From Pseudochelatococcus lubricantis (GTDB taxonomy: Bacteria > Pseudomonadota > Alphaproteobacteria > Rhizobiales > Beijerinckiaceae), in assembly GCF_042432495.1 (NCBI RefSeq), contig NZ_JBHLXC010000002.1:310001-374000 (forward strand): a DNA stretch of 64,000 nucleotides. The letters run 5' to 3'. The notes under the pieces are model-generated. The model was not told where the DNA came from. It searched no databases and was given only the letters and a program-made list of their open reading frames with translations. The position numbers and the translations under genes were made by a program. Below, in pieces: positions 8,140 through 17,481 of this stretch (positions are counted from its first letter, which is position 1; every line of letters starts with the position of its first letter).

Positions 8140-11100
8140 TCAGCCGCCCGCCAGCCCCGGCAGGCGCAGCGCCTCGTCGAGCCGGGCGGCCGGCACTTCC
8201 TGCACAGCAGGCCCGGCGGTGTGGATCAGGAAGGCGCGCACGGCCTTCCCCGGCAATATCTGCTGCAGCAGGGCGCGGTAGAGCGCAAGCTGCACCACAT
8301 GAGACGGGCGCGTGTCGAGAGGGGGCGGCGTGCCCGTCTTGAAATCGGCAATGTGCACCTCGCCGCCCGCGACGGCGAGCCGATCGATGCGGCCGGAAAT
8401 CGGCAGGACGCGCCGGCCGCCGGCAAGCTCCAGCGTGACGTTGCCCGCCAACGCCACTTCCGCGCGGCTCCCCGGCCCGAAGAGCACCGCGAGCGGCGGC
8501 GCGTTCAGCACATCGAGCGCGGCCGCGACAATCTGCTGCTGCTCGTGCGCCGGCAGGCGCGCCGCGCGTGCCTTCACGAAGGCCGCCGCCGCGCCAGCCT
8601 GTGCCGCAAGCGGAAGGCCGGGCAGACGTTCGATCAGCGCATGCACGAGCTGGCCGCGCAGGCGGGCGCGGGCGACGAACGGCGTCTCCGGCGCGCGGTG
8701 GGGCCGGTCCGCCGCCGAGAGCGCGCTTGACGGCCGCAACGGCGGCACGGCCTCCGTCTCAGCGCGCGCGGACGCGGTGAGCCAGTCCGGCATCGGCGGC
8801 GGCGGCGCCTTCGGCCCCACCGGAGGCGGGACGGCGGGGGCCGGCTTGTCCGGCGTCAGCCAGCGCAGCACCTCGCCGCCATCGGCGTCGCGATCGCGCA
8901 GCAGCGTTCCCCGGCCGGCGAGCCGGCCCGCGCCTTCCGCCGCTCGTTCGAGCCCGTTGATGACCATGCCGGTCCAGCTTTCCTCGGGCGGGCGCGGCTC
9001 GCCCTCGGCAGGCGGCGAGCGGTTGATGGCGGAGGCGACGATGAGGCGGTTTCTGGCCCGCGTCAGCGCGACGTAGAGCAGGCGGTTGTTCTCCTCGACG
9101 GCCTTGTGGCGCAGGACCGCGCGCGCTTCGGCGACCGGCTCCGGATCGAATTTCTCGCCCGGCGACCACACGGGCACCGCAACGGCTTTCCCGTCCAGCG
9201 CGACCTCGACCTCGATCAGCCGGGGATCGTGCCGGCCGTCGGGCTTTTCGCCGCCGTCGGCGAGGATGACGACCGGCGCTTCAAGCCCCTTCGCGCCGTG
9301 CACCGTCATCACCCGCACCTCGTTGCGCGCGTCGTCCATGTCGCGTTTGATGTCGCCGGCCGTGCCCTCGAAGGCGTTGAGGAAGCCGGTAAGCGAGGGG
9401 GGAAAGCGCCTCTCGTGGTCGAGCGCCTGCGCGAGGAAGGCGTCGATGGCATCGCCAGCCTCGGCCCCCAGCCGTGACACCAGCGCGCGGCGCCCGCCGC
9501 GCGGCCCCAGCACGGTGGCGTAGAAGCCGAACGGCCCTTCCCGCGCCGCCAGTTCCCGCCATCCTGCGAGCGCCGCGAGCCCCTTCGCCGCCGCTGCATC
9601 GCCCGCCTCCGCCGCCGCGCGCAGCGCCTCCGTGAGCGGCATATCGTCTTCGCGCGTTGCCGCGATGCGCATGAGATCGCCGTCGTCCCAGCCTACGAGC
9701 GGCGATTTCAGCGCCGCCGCGAGCGTGAGGTCGTCGCGCGGCAGCAGCGCCGCGCGCCCCGCCGCGACGAGGTCGCGCACGCCGATGTGCTCGGCGACCG
9801 TCAACCGGTCCGCGCCGGCGACAGGCACACCCGCGTCCTTCAACGCGCGGATCACGGCCTCGAAGAAGGCGCCGCGCTTGCGTACCAGCACGAGCACGTC
9901 GCCGGGCGGGATCGCCGGGTCTTTTCCGTCGCCCTGCTCCATCCAGCGGTGGATGGTCGCCGCGATCTTGCGCGCGAGCCGCACGGCAGGCGCCGACCGT
10001 TCCGGCTCGTCGACGGGCAAAGCCCAGGCATCCGCGTCCGGCACCGGCGCCTTCCACTGCGTTTCCCACACCTCGACGATGCCCGGCGCCGCGGGACGCG
10101 CGCTCTCGTGCACGGGCGCTCCCGCGCCGTCGTCGAACGACAGTCCCCGGCGGTGCTCCGGCACGTCGAACACGGCATCGACCGCCGACAACACCTCCGG
10201 CGCGGAGCGGAACGAGACCGTCAGTTCCACGTCCTCGAAGCGCATGCCCGCGCCGCGCGTGCGGGTGCGGAAATAGCGCCCGCTCGCCTCGAACTCATGC
10301 GGCGCCGCGCCCTGAAACCCGTAGATCGACTGCTTGGGATCGCCCACCGCGAACAGCGTGCGCGGGCGCGGGAAGACACCCTCGCCGGCGGTGAACTCCG
10401 CCACCAGCGTCTTGAGGATGGCCCATTGCTCGGGCGATGTGTCCTGCGCCTCGTCGATCAGCACGTGGTCGATGCCGGCGTCGAGCTTGTAGAGGATCCA
10501 GGCCGCGTCGGCACGTTGCAGCAGCGCGACGGTGCGGGCGATGAGGTCGTCGAAATCGAGCGCGCCGCGCGCGTTCTTCAGCGCTTCCACACGGCCGAAG
10601 ACGGCGTCCGCCAGCGCGAACAGCGCCTGCGTGCGTGCCACCGCCTCCGCCGCCCGGATGCGGCCGAGCAGGTCGACGATCCGGTCGCGCTCCTCGACCA
10701 GCCGCTCCGCCATCGCCGCATCGACGGACTGCGTCGCCATCCGGGCGACGGGCGTGCCGGTTTTCGTCAGGAAGATGTCGCGATAGAGCGCGAACCGCTC
10801 ATCCTCGTCAGCGGCGGCGAAGGCGCGGCGGAAGCCCTCCGCACGCTCCTTGTCCGTCTTCTTGCCCGCCTCCAGCGCCTCGGCGACGATCGGCCATTCG
10901 TCGGGCACGAGGCCGTCTTCCACGATGGCGCGGCGCAGACGCTCCGGTGTGTCGCCGGGCGCGAGGCCGCACAGCACGCCGAACGCCGCGAGCGCCCGCG
11001 CAAGCCCGCCAGGTTCCCGCGCGTAATCGCGCAGGAACGACTTGCAGCGCAGCGCCGCGCGCAGCACCCTGTTCACCGCCTCGTCACCGGCCTCGCGCGA

Positions 11101-11655
11101 CATCAACGCCAGCGCGCCGGTGAGAGCCGGATCGCCGGCACGCGAGGCCGCGATCAGCACATCGCGCACCGCCTGTTCGAGAATTTCCTGCGACTGCGTC
11201 TCGTCCAGCACCTCGAAGCGTGCCGGCACGTTGGCCTCGAAGGGGAAGAGATGCAGCAGCCGTTCGCAGAAGGCGTGGATGGTCTCGATCTTCAGGCCGC
11301 CGGGCGTCTCCACGGCGCGGGCGAAGAGACGGCGCGCAGCCTCGATCTTGCCGGCTCCCGGCTCCCCGCCGACGAGCCTGGCGAGCCTTTGCCCCAGCGC
11401 CGCATCGTCCAGCGCGACCCACGCGCCGAGTTCGTCGAACACCCTGTTCGACATGTTCGCGGCCGCCGCCTTGGTGAAGGTGAGGCAGAGGATGCGCGCC
11501 GGATCGACGTCGGACAGCAACAGCCTCAGCACGCGGTCCGCCAGCACCTTCGTCTTGCCCGAGCCCGCGTTGGCCGACACCCAGGCGGATGCGGCCGGAT
11601 CGGCGGCACGGCGCTGGTCTTGGCCGGTTTTCGGCGGAACGACGATGTCGCTCAT
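8140..11655 (-). CDS. addA: Double-strand break repair helicase-nuclease AddA
   Basis: Large (1171 aa) UvrD-like helicase with a C-terminal RecB-type nuclease, the A subunit of the alphaproteobacterial AddAB complex that processes broken DNA ends for RecA. Walker A ANAGSGKT is at residues 28-35, motif Ia LTFTKAAAANM near 60-70, and Walker B DEAQDTSPEQW marks the ATPase. The nuclease has RGQLVHALIERL and the metal/lysine motif GRIDRL...ADFKTG. The start ATG at 11655 overlaps the addB stop as ATGA, giving translational coupling; 11 codons of open frame upstream are ignored for that reason. Confidence 0.95.
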   Translation of the reverse strand: MSDIVVPPKTGQDQRRAADPAASAWVSANAGSGKTKVLADRVLRLLLSDVDPARILCLTFTKAAAANMSNRVFDELGAWVALDDAALGQRLARLVGGEPGAGKIEAARRLFARAVETPGGLKIETIHAFCERLLHLFPFEANVPARFEVLDETQSQEILEQAVRDVLIAASRAGDPALTGALALMSREAGDEAVNRVLRAALRCKSFLRDYAREPGGLARALAAFGVLCGLAPGDTPERLRRAIVEDGLVPDEWPIVAEALEAGKKTDKERAEGFRRAFAAADEDERFALYRDIFLTKTGTPVARMATQSVDAAMAERLVEERDRIVDLLGRIRAAEAVARTQALFALADAVFGRVEALKNARGALDFDDLIARTVALLQRADAAWILYKLDAGIDHVLIDEAQDTSPEQWAILKTLVAEFTAGEGVFPRPRTLFAVGDPKQSIYGFQGAAPHEFEASGRYFRTRTRGAGMRFEDVELTVSFRSAPEVLSAVDAVFDVPEHRRGLSFDDGAGAPVHESARPAAPGIVEVWETQWKAPVPDADAWALPVDEPERSAPAVRLARKIAATIHRWMEQGDGKDPAIPPGDVLVLVRKRGAFFEAVIRALKDAGVPVAGADRLTVAEHIGVRDLVAAGRAALLPRDDLTLAAALKSPLVGWDDGDLMRIAATREDDMPLTEALRAAAEAGDAAAAKGLAALAGWRELAAREGPFGFYATVLGPRGGRRALVSRLGAEAGDAIDAFLAQALDHERRFPPSLTGFLNAFEGTAGDIKRDMDDARNEVRVMTVHGAKGLEAPVVILADGGEKPDGRHDPRLIEVEVALDGKAVAVPVWSPGEKFDPEPVAEARAVLRHKAVEENNRLLYVALTRARNRLIVASAINRSPPAEGEPRPPEESWTGMVINGLERAAEGAGRLAGRGTLLRDRDADGGEVLRWLTPDKPAPAVPPPVGPKAPPPPMPDWLTASARAETEAVPPLRPSSALSAADRPHRAPETPFVARARLRGQLVHALIERLPGLPLAAQAGAAAAFVKARAARLPAHEQQQIVAAALDVLNAPPLAVLFGPGSRAEVALAGNVTLELAGGRRVLPISGRIDRLAVAGGEVHIADFKTGTPPPLDTRPSHVVQLALYRALLQQILPGKAVRAFLIHTAGPAVQEVPAARLDEALRLPGLAGG

Positions 11656-14600
11656 GCGTCTTCCCCCTCTCCCGCCATCACCGACCATTCGCGCACCCGT
11701 GCCAGATGGTCATATGGCCCTTCGCGTCGCGCGAACTCCGCAAAGGGACGCGAGATAAAGCCGGAATTGCCGGCAAAATATCTTTCCAGCAACGCCCGCA
11801 AGCCGGCAAAGTGTTCCTCTGCGATCTGCTCCACGGTGCGTTCCTCGCCACGTGGCGGGTTGACCGGCCTGTCCAGCAGCGGCTCGCGCCCGCCGGTGGC
11901 ATGCATGTAGAGCAGCGCCGGCGCATCGCAGGGTGCAACGCCGCGGAATGCACCGCGTTTCAGCATTGCGGCCTCCAGCGTCATCTGCGGCGCGAAGCCG
12001 GCGAACACCTGTTTGGTGGACGGTGGGGCGCCGGTCTTGAAATCCACGATCACGGCGCCGGCGTCAGTCTCCTCGATGCGGTCGGCACGGGCGGTGAGCA
12101 CAAAGCCACCACCGTCCGGCAGCGGGATGTCGAGCTTTCCCGATACTTCCGCGTGCACCTTGCAGATGGCGGCGCGGCGCGCCTTTTCCCAGCCGACATA
12201 AGCCTGCGCCAATCTCTCGAAACGCGGCCACCACAGCACGGCGATGTCGGGATAGACCGCCAGCGGCGCAAAGGCCGCGCGGCCGGCGGCGAGCACCTCG
12301 TCCAGCGGATCGTCCGGGAGCGACTGCGGCCAGCGTGCCGCGAAATCGCCGAGCGCCGCATGTACCAGCGTGCCCCGGTCCGCGGCGCCGGGCGGCACCG
12401 CGATGCCGTCGAGCGGATCGAGCTTCAGGACATGGCGCGCATAGACCGCATAGGGATCGCGCACCAGCGTCTCGACGGCGGTGACGCTGAGGCGTCTCGG
12501 CAGCAGCGAGACAGGCGGCCGGGGTGCGGGCCGGCGGATGGGCGCCACCGCAACCGGCGCATCGAGCGCCTCCGCGAGCGCGACGAACCGGCGGCCGGCA
12601 TCCGCCACCGCCTGCCACGACTGCGCCCCTGCAAGCGCCTTCATGCGCTGGAGAAACCGTGACGGCACGGTCGGCGCGCCGTCCCGCTTCACGGCGCGGG
12701 TCATCACCACCTCGCGCGCGCCGAGCGCCTCGGCGAAATCGTGCGCCGTCTGCCCGATGCGCCGCTCCGGCGAGGAGAGGCCGAGCATGGCGCGCATGGG
12801 CCGGTTGAGGAAGGCGTCGCTGCGCGTGCGCGGCGGCCAGACACCCTCGTCGAGCCCGCCGAGCACGAGCCTGTCCGCATGCAGCAGGCGCGCCTCCAGC
12901 AGGCCCCATATCCTGACGCGCGGATGGACGCTCGCGCCCGCATGCCTCTCCCGGCGGACGATGCGCATGTCCGCGAGCCCCTCGAACAGGGCGGGATAAT
13001 CGGCGAAGCGCCCGCACACGCCGAGGCTTTCGGAAAACGCGAGTTCGTCGAACAGGTCCGCGAGTTCCTCGCCGCCTTCGCCCTCAGGCAACGTTTCCAC
13101 GCCGTCGCGCGCGGCGATCCTGGCCAGCGCCGCCGCATGGCGCGGAGCGAGCGCGACGAGATCGAGACTGGCGGGATTGTCGCCCGCCTGCGGCAGAAAC
13201 CCGGCGAACGCCTCCTGCAAGCGGTCCAGAAAACCTTCCGCCAGCGCCCAGTCGTCGGCGGAAAGCGCCGCGAGCGGGCGCAGCGCATGCGCTTCCCGCG
13301 CCGCGGCCCGGCGCACCGGCAGGATTGCCCGCAGCCCGTCAATGCCGGCGGGCGGCGCAGGCCCGCGCAGCAGGCCGATCTCGATCACTGCGGCCGCACG
13401 TTCCACCTCCGCCCGCGTCGTGCCGAAGACCGCCATCGGGTGCGCGAGCAGCGCGAGCAGCGGCTCGGGCGCGAAGTTCGACACCGCGACCTGCGCCGCG
13501 AGCCGCGCGAGCGTGCCGGCACGGCTGCGCGACAGCGGTCGCCCGGCAGAGTCCTCCGCCTCGATCCCCCAGCGGGCGAGTTCGGCGCTGACACGCTCCG
13601 CCAGCGCCCGGTCCGGCGTGATCAGCGCGGCTGTCTGCCCGTCCCGCTCCACCGCCTCGCGCAGCGCGACAGCCGCGGCCAGCGCCTCGGTGCGCTCGTC
13701 CGCCGCCTCGATCAGCGCCATGCCGGCGAGCGCCGCTTCGGCCTGCGCGCCGGCAACATCCGCGCGGTTGATATGCCAGCGCTCCGTGGTCTCGGCCGGC
13801 CGCAGCGCCTCGCTCACGAAGCGGCGCCGCGCCTCCAGCCCCGGCGCGGCCGCGCCCAACGTCTCCACGTCCTCGCGCGAGACACCGATGGTGTCGAGCA
13901 GCCGGCGCAGGATCGCCTGCGGATGCGTCGCCTCGGGATGCGCCACGGGAGAGCCGCCGCGCCTGCCGCCGACGACCTCCCACGCCTCTTCGTCGAGCCT
14001 GTCGTCAAGGCCGGGCAGCACCACGGCCCCCAGCGGCAGGTGGGCGATGGCCGCGATGAGCTGCGCCGTCGCCGGGATGGAACCGGTGGAGCCCGCGACG
14101 ATCATCGGATCGGCCGGCGGCGCCTGCCGCAGATGCGCGGCCTGCGCCAGGATCAGCCGGTGGTTGCGCGCCACCGGGTCGCTCGCGCCGCGCTCCTCCA
14201 GAATCTGCGGCCACTGCTCCGCCGCGATCTTCAGGAAGGCGAGCGTGATGGCGAAATACTGCGAGTGCCGCTCCTCCACCAGCGCCGCCAGTGCGCTCCA
14301 CGGCACGTCCTCGGTGGTGAGCGAATCCATCAGCCGCGCGAGATCGCCCGCCAGCGCCAGCGCGTCGGCGGGCGAGGCCGGCACCAGCAACGGTTCACGC
14401 TCGTCGAGCCGCAGCAAGGCGCGGTCCACTGCCCGCGCCCATGCCAGCACGAGGCGGGTGAGAATCAGCCGGCGCTCGGTGTCCCCCAGGGCCGGCGCGA
14501 GCGACGCCGACAGTGCGGCGCCGAGAGCGACATCGATATCACCTTCGTCCAATGCTGCCGAGGCGGCCAGCGACAGTTCAGCGTCGTCGACATCGCCCAG

Positions 14601-14933
14601 CGGCACGAGGCGCGGCAGCAGCACGGGCGCCGGCGCGAAGCGCTCCGACAGCAGCGTCGCGAAGGCGCGCGCCGCGCGGCGGGTCGGCAGGAAGATCGTC
14701 GCCCGCGACAGCGACAGCGGGTCGCCGCGATCCGGAAATCCCGGCACGACGCGCCCGTCGAGCAGTGCATCCGCGAGCGTCGGCAGGAACGGCGCTCCGG
14801 TGGGGATGGCATGGACGCGCGCCGCGCGCCGCGCGAGACTCAGGTCGCGCCCGCCATCCTGTGCCTGTCCGTCACCGGGCGCTCGCGGCAACGTATTCCT
14901 CCGCCTCAAGGATGGCATGCGGCGTGCCGACAT
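11652..14933 (-). CDS. addB: Double-strand break repair protein AddB
   Basis: B subunit of AddAB, up to 1093 aa. The recognisable family start is HAIPTGAPFLPTLADALL about 42 residues in; the C-terminal RecB-like nuclease reads ARADRIEETDAGAVIVDFKTG, with the D...D-x-K catalytic pattern. The N-terminus is uncertain: the ATG at 14933 has GGGGAG 7 nt upstream but lies inside the end of murU (62-bp overlap), and a second in-frame ATG is at 14918. The extra ~40 residues are basic and low in complexity. Expressed with murU upstream and addA downstream. Confidence 0.93.
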   Translation of the reverse strand: MSARRMPSLRRRNTLPRAPGDGQAQDGGRDLSLARRAARVHAIPTGAPFLPTLADALLDGRVVPGFPDRGDPLSLSRATIFLPTRRAARAFATLLSERFAPAPVLLPRLVPLGDVDDAELSLAASAALDEGDIDVALGAALSASLAPALGDTERRLILTRLVLAWARAVDRALLRLDEREPLLVPASPADALALAGDLARLMDSLTTEDVPWSALAALVEERHSQYFAITLAFLKIAAEQWPQILEERGASDPVARNHRLILAQAAHLRQAPPADPMIVAGSTGSIPATAQLIAAIAHLPLGAVVLPGLDDRLDEEAWEVVGGRRGGSPVAHPEATHPQAILRRLLDTIGVSREDVETLGAAAPGLEARRRFVSEALRPAETTERWHINRADVAGAQAEAALAGMALIEAADERTEALAAAVALREAVERDGQTAALITPDRALAERVSAELARWGIEAEDSAGRPLSRSRAGTLARLAAQVAVSNFAPEPLLALLAHPMAVFGTTRAEVERAAAVIEIGLLRGPAPPAGIDGLRAILPVRRAAAREAHALRPLAALSADDWALAEGFLDRLQEAFAGFLPQAGDNPASLDLVALAPRHAAALARIAARDGVETLPEGEGGEELADLFDELAFSESLGVCGRFADYPALFEGLADMRIVRRERHAGASVHPRVRIWGLLEARLLHADRLVLGGLDEGVWPPRTRSDAFLNRPMRAMLGLSSPERRIGQTAHDFAEALGAREVVMTRAVKRDGAPTVPSRFLQRMKALAGAQSWQAVADAGRRFVALAEALDAPVAVAPIRRPAPRPPVSLLPRRLSVTAVETLVRDPYAVYARHVLKLDPLDGIAVPPGAADRGTLVHAALGDFAARWPQSLPDDPLDEVLAAGRAAFAPLAVYPDIAVLWWPRFERLAQAYVGWEKARRAAICKVHAEVSGKLDIPLPDGGGFVLTARADRIEETDAGAVIVDFKTGAPPSTKQVFAGFAPQMTLEAAMLKRGAFRGVAPCDAPALLYMHATGGREPLLDRPVNPPRGEERTVEQIAEEHFAGLRALLERYFAGNSGFISRPFAEFARREGPYDHLARVREWSVMAGEGEDA

Positions 14934-15606
14934 GCAGCCACTCCCCGTCGAGGCGCAGGCCGAAGAGGCGTCCGGCGCTGATGGCGCGGTCGAACAGCAG
15001 GTTCATGGAGAACGGCCCGTCGGGCGTGTCCGCGAACAGCTCCGGCTTGACGAGCCCGACGCCGGCATAGATGAACGGCGCGACCAGCCGCTCCGGACGG
15101 CGGCTGAGACGCCCGTCCGGCTCCATGATGAAATCGCCGCTGCCCTCGTGCCCGATGCTGTTGGAAGACGTGGCGAGCAGCAGCAGGATGTCCATTTCAT
15201 CGGCATTCCAGCGCCGGATGAGCCGCGAGAGATTCGACGTCGGCCCTTCCAGCCACATGGCGTCCGTATTGACGACCAGGAACGGATCCGGCCCCAGCCG
15301 GTCCAGCGCCTTCTTGGTGCCGCCGCCCGTCTCCAGCAGCTTGGCGCGCTCGTCGGAGATGACAATTTCAAGGCCGTCGAAGTGCTTCAGGTGCTGCTCG
15401 ACGAGGTCCGGCAGGTAATGCACGTTGACGACCGCGCGCTGCACGCCGGCGGAGACCAGCCGGTCCAGCGCCCGGTCGAGCAGCGAGCGCCCGGCGATGC
15501 GCACGAGCGGCTTGGGCAGGGTCGTGGTGACGGGACGCATGCGCTTGCCAAGCCCTGCGGCAAGCACCATGGCGGAGGTGGGCGTAAACGAAGGGCGCTC
15601 GGACAT
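14872..15606 (-). CDS. murU: Nucleotidyltransferase, N-acetylmuramate-1-phosphate uridylyltransferase type
   Basis: Predicted 244-aa sugar-1-phosphate nucleotidyltransferase. The nucleotide-binding signature AAGLGKRMRP...LPKPL occupies residues ~16-34, and NTDAMW supplies the metal-binding aspartate. In Pseudomonas and many alphaproteobacteria MurU works with AmgK to make UDP-MurNAc directly from recycled MurNAc, bypassing fosfomycin-sensitive MurA. The AmgK domain is encoded in the next gene upstream (15910-17481), separated by a 303-bp repeat-containing gap, which supports MurU over a mannose-1-phosphate guanylyltransferase. Its 3' end overlaps addB. Confidence 0.82.
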   Translation of the reverse strand: MSERPSFTPTSAMVLAAGLGKRMRPVTTTLPKPLVRIAGRSLLDRALDRLVSAGVQRAVVNVHYLPDLVEQHLKHFDGLEIVISDERAKLLETGGGTKKALDRLGPDPFLVVNTDAMWLEGPTSNLSRLIRRWNADEMDILLLLATSSNSIGHEGSGDFIMEPDGRLSRRPERLVAPFIYAGVGLVKPELFADTPDGPFSMNLLFDRAISAGRLFGLRLDGEWLHVGTPHAILEAEEYVAASAR

Positions 15607-15909
15607 GATCGATGTTGCTGATCTGGCTCTTGCGAGAGACTATACGGCCAAGGGAGATCGATGGAACCATCTTTCCCGCACGGGATATTTTTCCGCCTTT
15701 TTAGAACCTGTACGCCATAAGGCAACCATTAGAGTGCTTCCGATGAAAACAGAAGCACTCCAGCATTTGCACCCGGCGGAAAAAGTTTCGCTTTTTCAAT
15801 GCTCAAGCGCCACGCATCCCTGGACGTTTTTCAGCTTTTTTATTCAATCGGAATGCGAAAAGTCCTGACCTGCACGAAACGCCCGCGCGTGCACCCCCTG
15901 CAGGCGGAA
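15607..15909. repeat. Intergenic gap rich in hairpins (repeat element)
   Basis: This 303-bp gap splits tsaE/amgK from murU and holds no convincing gene. It contains a perfect 9-bp hairpin, GAGTGCTTC (15732-15740) with GAAGCACTC (15752-15760), and a second, GAAAAAG-TTTCG-CTTTTTC at 15779-15797. ATTCAATCGGAATGC at 15841-15855 resembles a motif common in Hyphomicrobiales intergenic repeats. It is markedly more AT-rich than the genes around it. It may be an inserted repeat cluster and may also supply termination between the two genes. Confidence 0.5.
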
Positions 15910-17481
15910 TCAGGCCTCCGTCGCCAGTTGCGGCAGGTGCGTGGCAAACCAGTCACGCAACTCGTGCAACGCGGGATGGGAGAGATTGCGGCGCAGATAT
16001 TCGCCGATGCGCGGCAGGTGCGCCAGATAGGCGGGCTTGCCGTCGCGCCGGTCGAGTCGCACGAAGAGGCCGAACAGCTTCGTCGCGCGCTGTGCGCCGA
16101 GGATGGCATAGGCGCGCGTCAGCGCCTCGGCATCGAAGGCGGGATCCCGCGCGCGCCGCTCCCGTGCATAGAGCGCGAGCAGCCGCAGTTCGAGTTCCGG
16201 CGAAACGGTGACGCGGGCATCCTGCAACAACGAGGCGAGATCGTAGGCCGGGTGGCTCATCACCGCGTCCTGGAAGTCGATCAGCCCGACGCGCGCCACG
16301 CCCTGCCTGCTCTTCAGCCAGATCAGGTTCGGGGAGTGGAAGTCGCGCAGCGCCCAGGTGTGAGGGCCGGCGGTCACCTCGTTCAGCAGGCCGGTCCAGA
16401 TCCGGCCGAAGGCCTCGCGCCCCGCATTCGGCACGAATCGCTCCGCCCGGTAGGGCAGATACCATTCGAGCAGCAGGCGCACCTCGATCGTCAGCGCGTC
16501 GAGATCGTAGGGCGGTATGGCATGGTCCACGCCCTCGACGACCGGCAGGACATCCGGCACCGGCGAGGCATGCAGGCGGGCGAGCAGGCGCACCGCCTCC
16601 GCGTAGCGCTCCGGAATGGGCCCCGCCGCATCCGCCACGCCCTCGCCGCCGAAGTCCTCGACCAGCAGCAGGCCCGCGTCTAGGTCCTGCCCGTAGATGA
16701 CCGGCGCGCTGAAGCCGAGCGCCCGCAGACCCCGGTCCACTGCGACGAAGGCATGCACGGATTCCGACAGGCGGGCGACCACGTGATAGGGCTTCTCCCG
16801 CCCCAGAGTGGGAACCTTCGGGCGCGGTGGCGAGAACATCAGGATAGCCGTCTCGCCGCCGGGTTTCGTCACCCGCTCGTAGCGCCTGCTCGACGCATCG
16901 CCGTAGATCGGCTTGCGCTCCCCGAGGCCCCATCCCGCGCGGTCGAGCACGGTGCGCACGGCCTTGAAATCCGCGAGCCACGCCGCCCGGCTGCCCGTCG
17001 CCGTCAGTACCGCGACCCGCTCGCCTTCCAGCCCCGGCACCAGCCGCAGGTTCACGTCGAGCCGGTCGGCCGTCAGGTATTCTCCCGCGCGATCCGGCCA
17101 TTCCACCAGCACGACGGCGTCCTCAATGGCCTCGTCCCAGCCCAGATTGTCGAGTTCCAGCGGGTCGGAGATGCGGTAGAGATCGGCGTGCACGACATTG
17201 CCGCGCGCCGTCTCGTAAAGCTGCATCAGCGTGAAGGTCGGACTCGGCACCTCAAGTCCGGGATCGCCGGCGAAGGCGCGCACGAAGGCGCGCGCGAAGG
17301 TCGTCTTTCCCGCGCCCAGATCGCCCGAGAGCGTGATGAGATCGCCGGGCTGCGATTCGTCCGCGAGCACGCGGGCGAGATGTTCCGTCGCCGCCTCGTC
17401 GCCGAGGCGCACCGCCCAGGTCGTCATGGGCGATGTCGCCGGCGTTCCGGCCGCGCCCGTGCTGGTTCCATTATCCGTCAT
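15910..17481 (-). CDS. TsaE-AmgK fusion: t6A ATPase joined to anomeric MurNAc kinase
   Basis: Two enzymes in one 523-aa chain. Residues ~20-160 are TsaE, the ATPase of the TsaBDE complex that makes t6A37 in tRNA: Walker A GDLGAGKT at 53-60 and the PSPTFTL switch at about 84-90. Residues ~185-523 are an aminoglycoside-phosphotransferase-fold kinase like AmgK, with GDASSRRYERV near 197, catalytic loop RDFHSPNLIW and metal site LIDFQDA. AmgK phosphorylates MurNAc (and GlcNAc) at C1 in the cell-wall recycling path completed by MurU next door. This fusion is known in the order. The ATG at 17481 overlaps the divL stop as ATGA; Met19 is an alternative start. Confidence 0.9.
   Translation of the reverse strand: MTDNGTSTGAAGTPATSPMTTWAVRLGDEAATEHLARVLADESQPGDLITLSGDLGAGKTTFARAFVRAFAGDPGLEVPSPTFTLMQLYETARGNVVHADLYRISDPLELDNLGWDEAIEDAVVLVEWPDRAGEYLTADRLDVNLRLVPGLEGERVAVLTATGSRAAWLADFKAVRTVLDRAGWGLGERKPIYGDASSRRYERVTKPGGETAILMFSPPRPKVPTLGREKPYHVVARLSESVHAFVAVDRGLRALGFSAPVIYGQDLDAGLLLVEDFGGEGVADAAGPIPERYAEAVRLLARLHASPVPDVLPVVEGVDHAIPPYDLDALTIEVRLLLEWYLPYRAERFVPNAGREAFGRIWTGLLNEVTAGPHTWALRDFHSPNLIWLKSRQGVARVGLIDFQDAVMSHPAYDLASLLQDARVTVSPELELRLLALYARERRARDPAFDAEALTRAYAILGAQRATKLFGLFVRLDRRDGKPAYLAHLPRIGEYLRRNLSHPALHELRDWFATHLPQLATEA

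Noticed and set aside
12741..14981. 746- and 814-codon frames antisense to addB
   Set aside because: Arg- and Ser-rich shadows without motifs; addB has clear nuclease and helicase-like features on the other strand.
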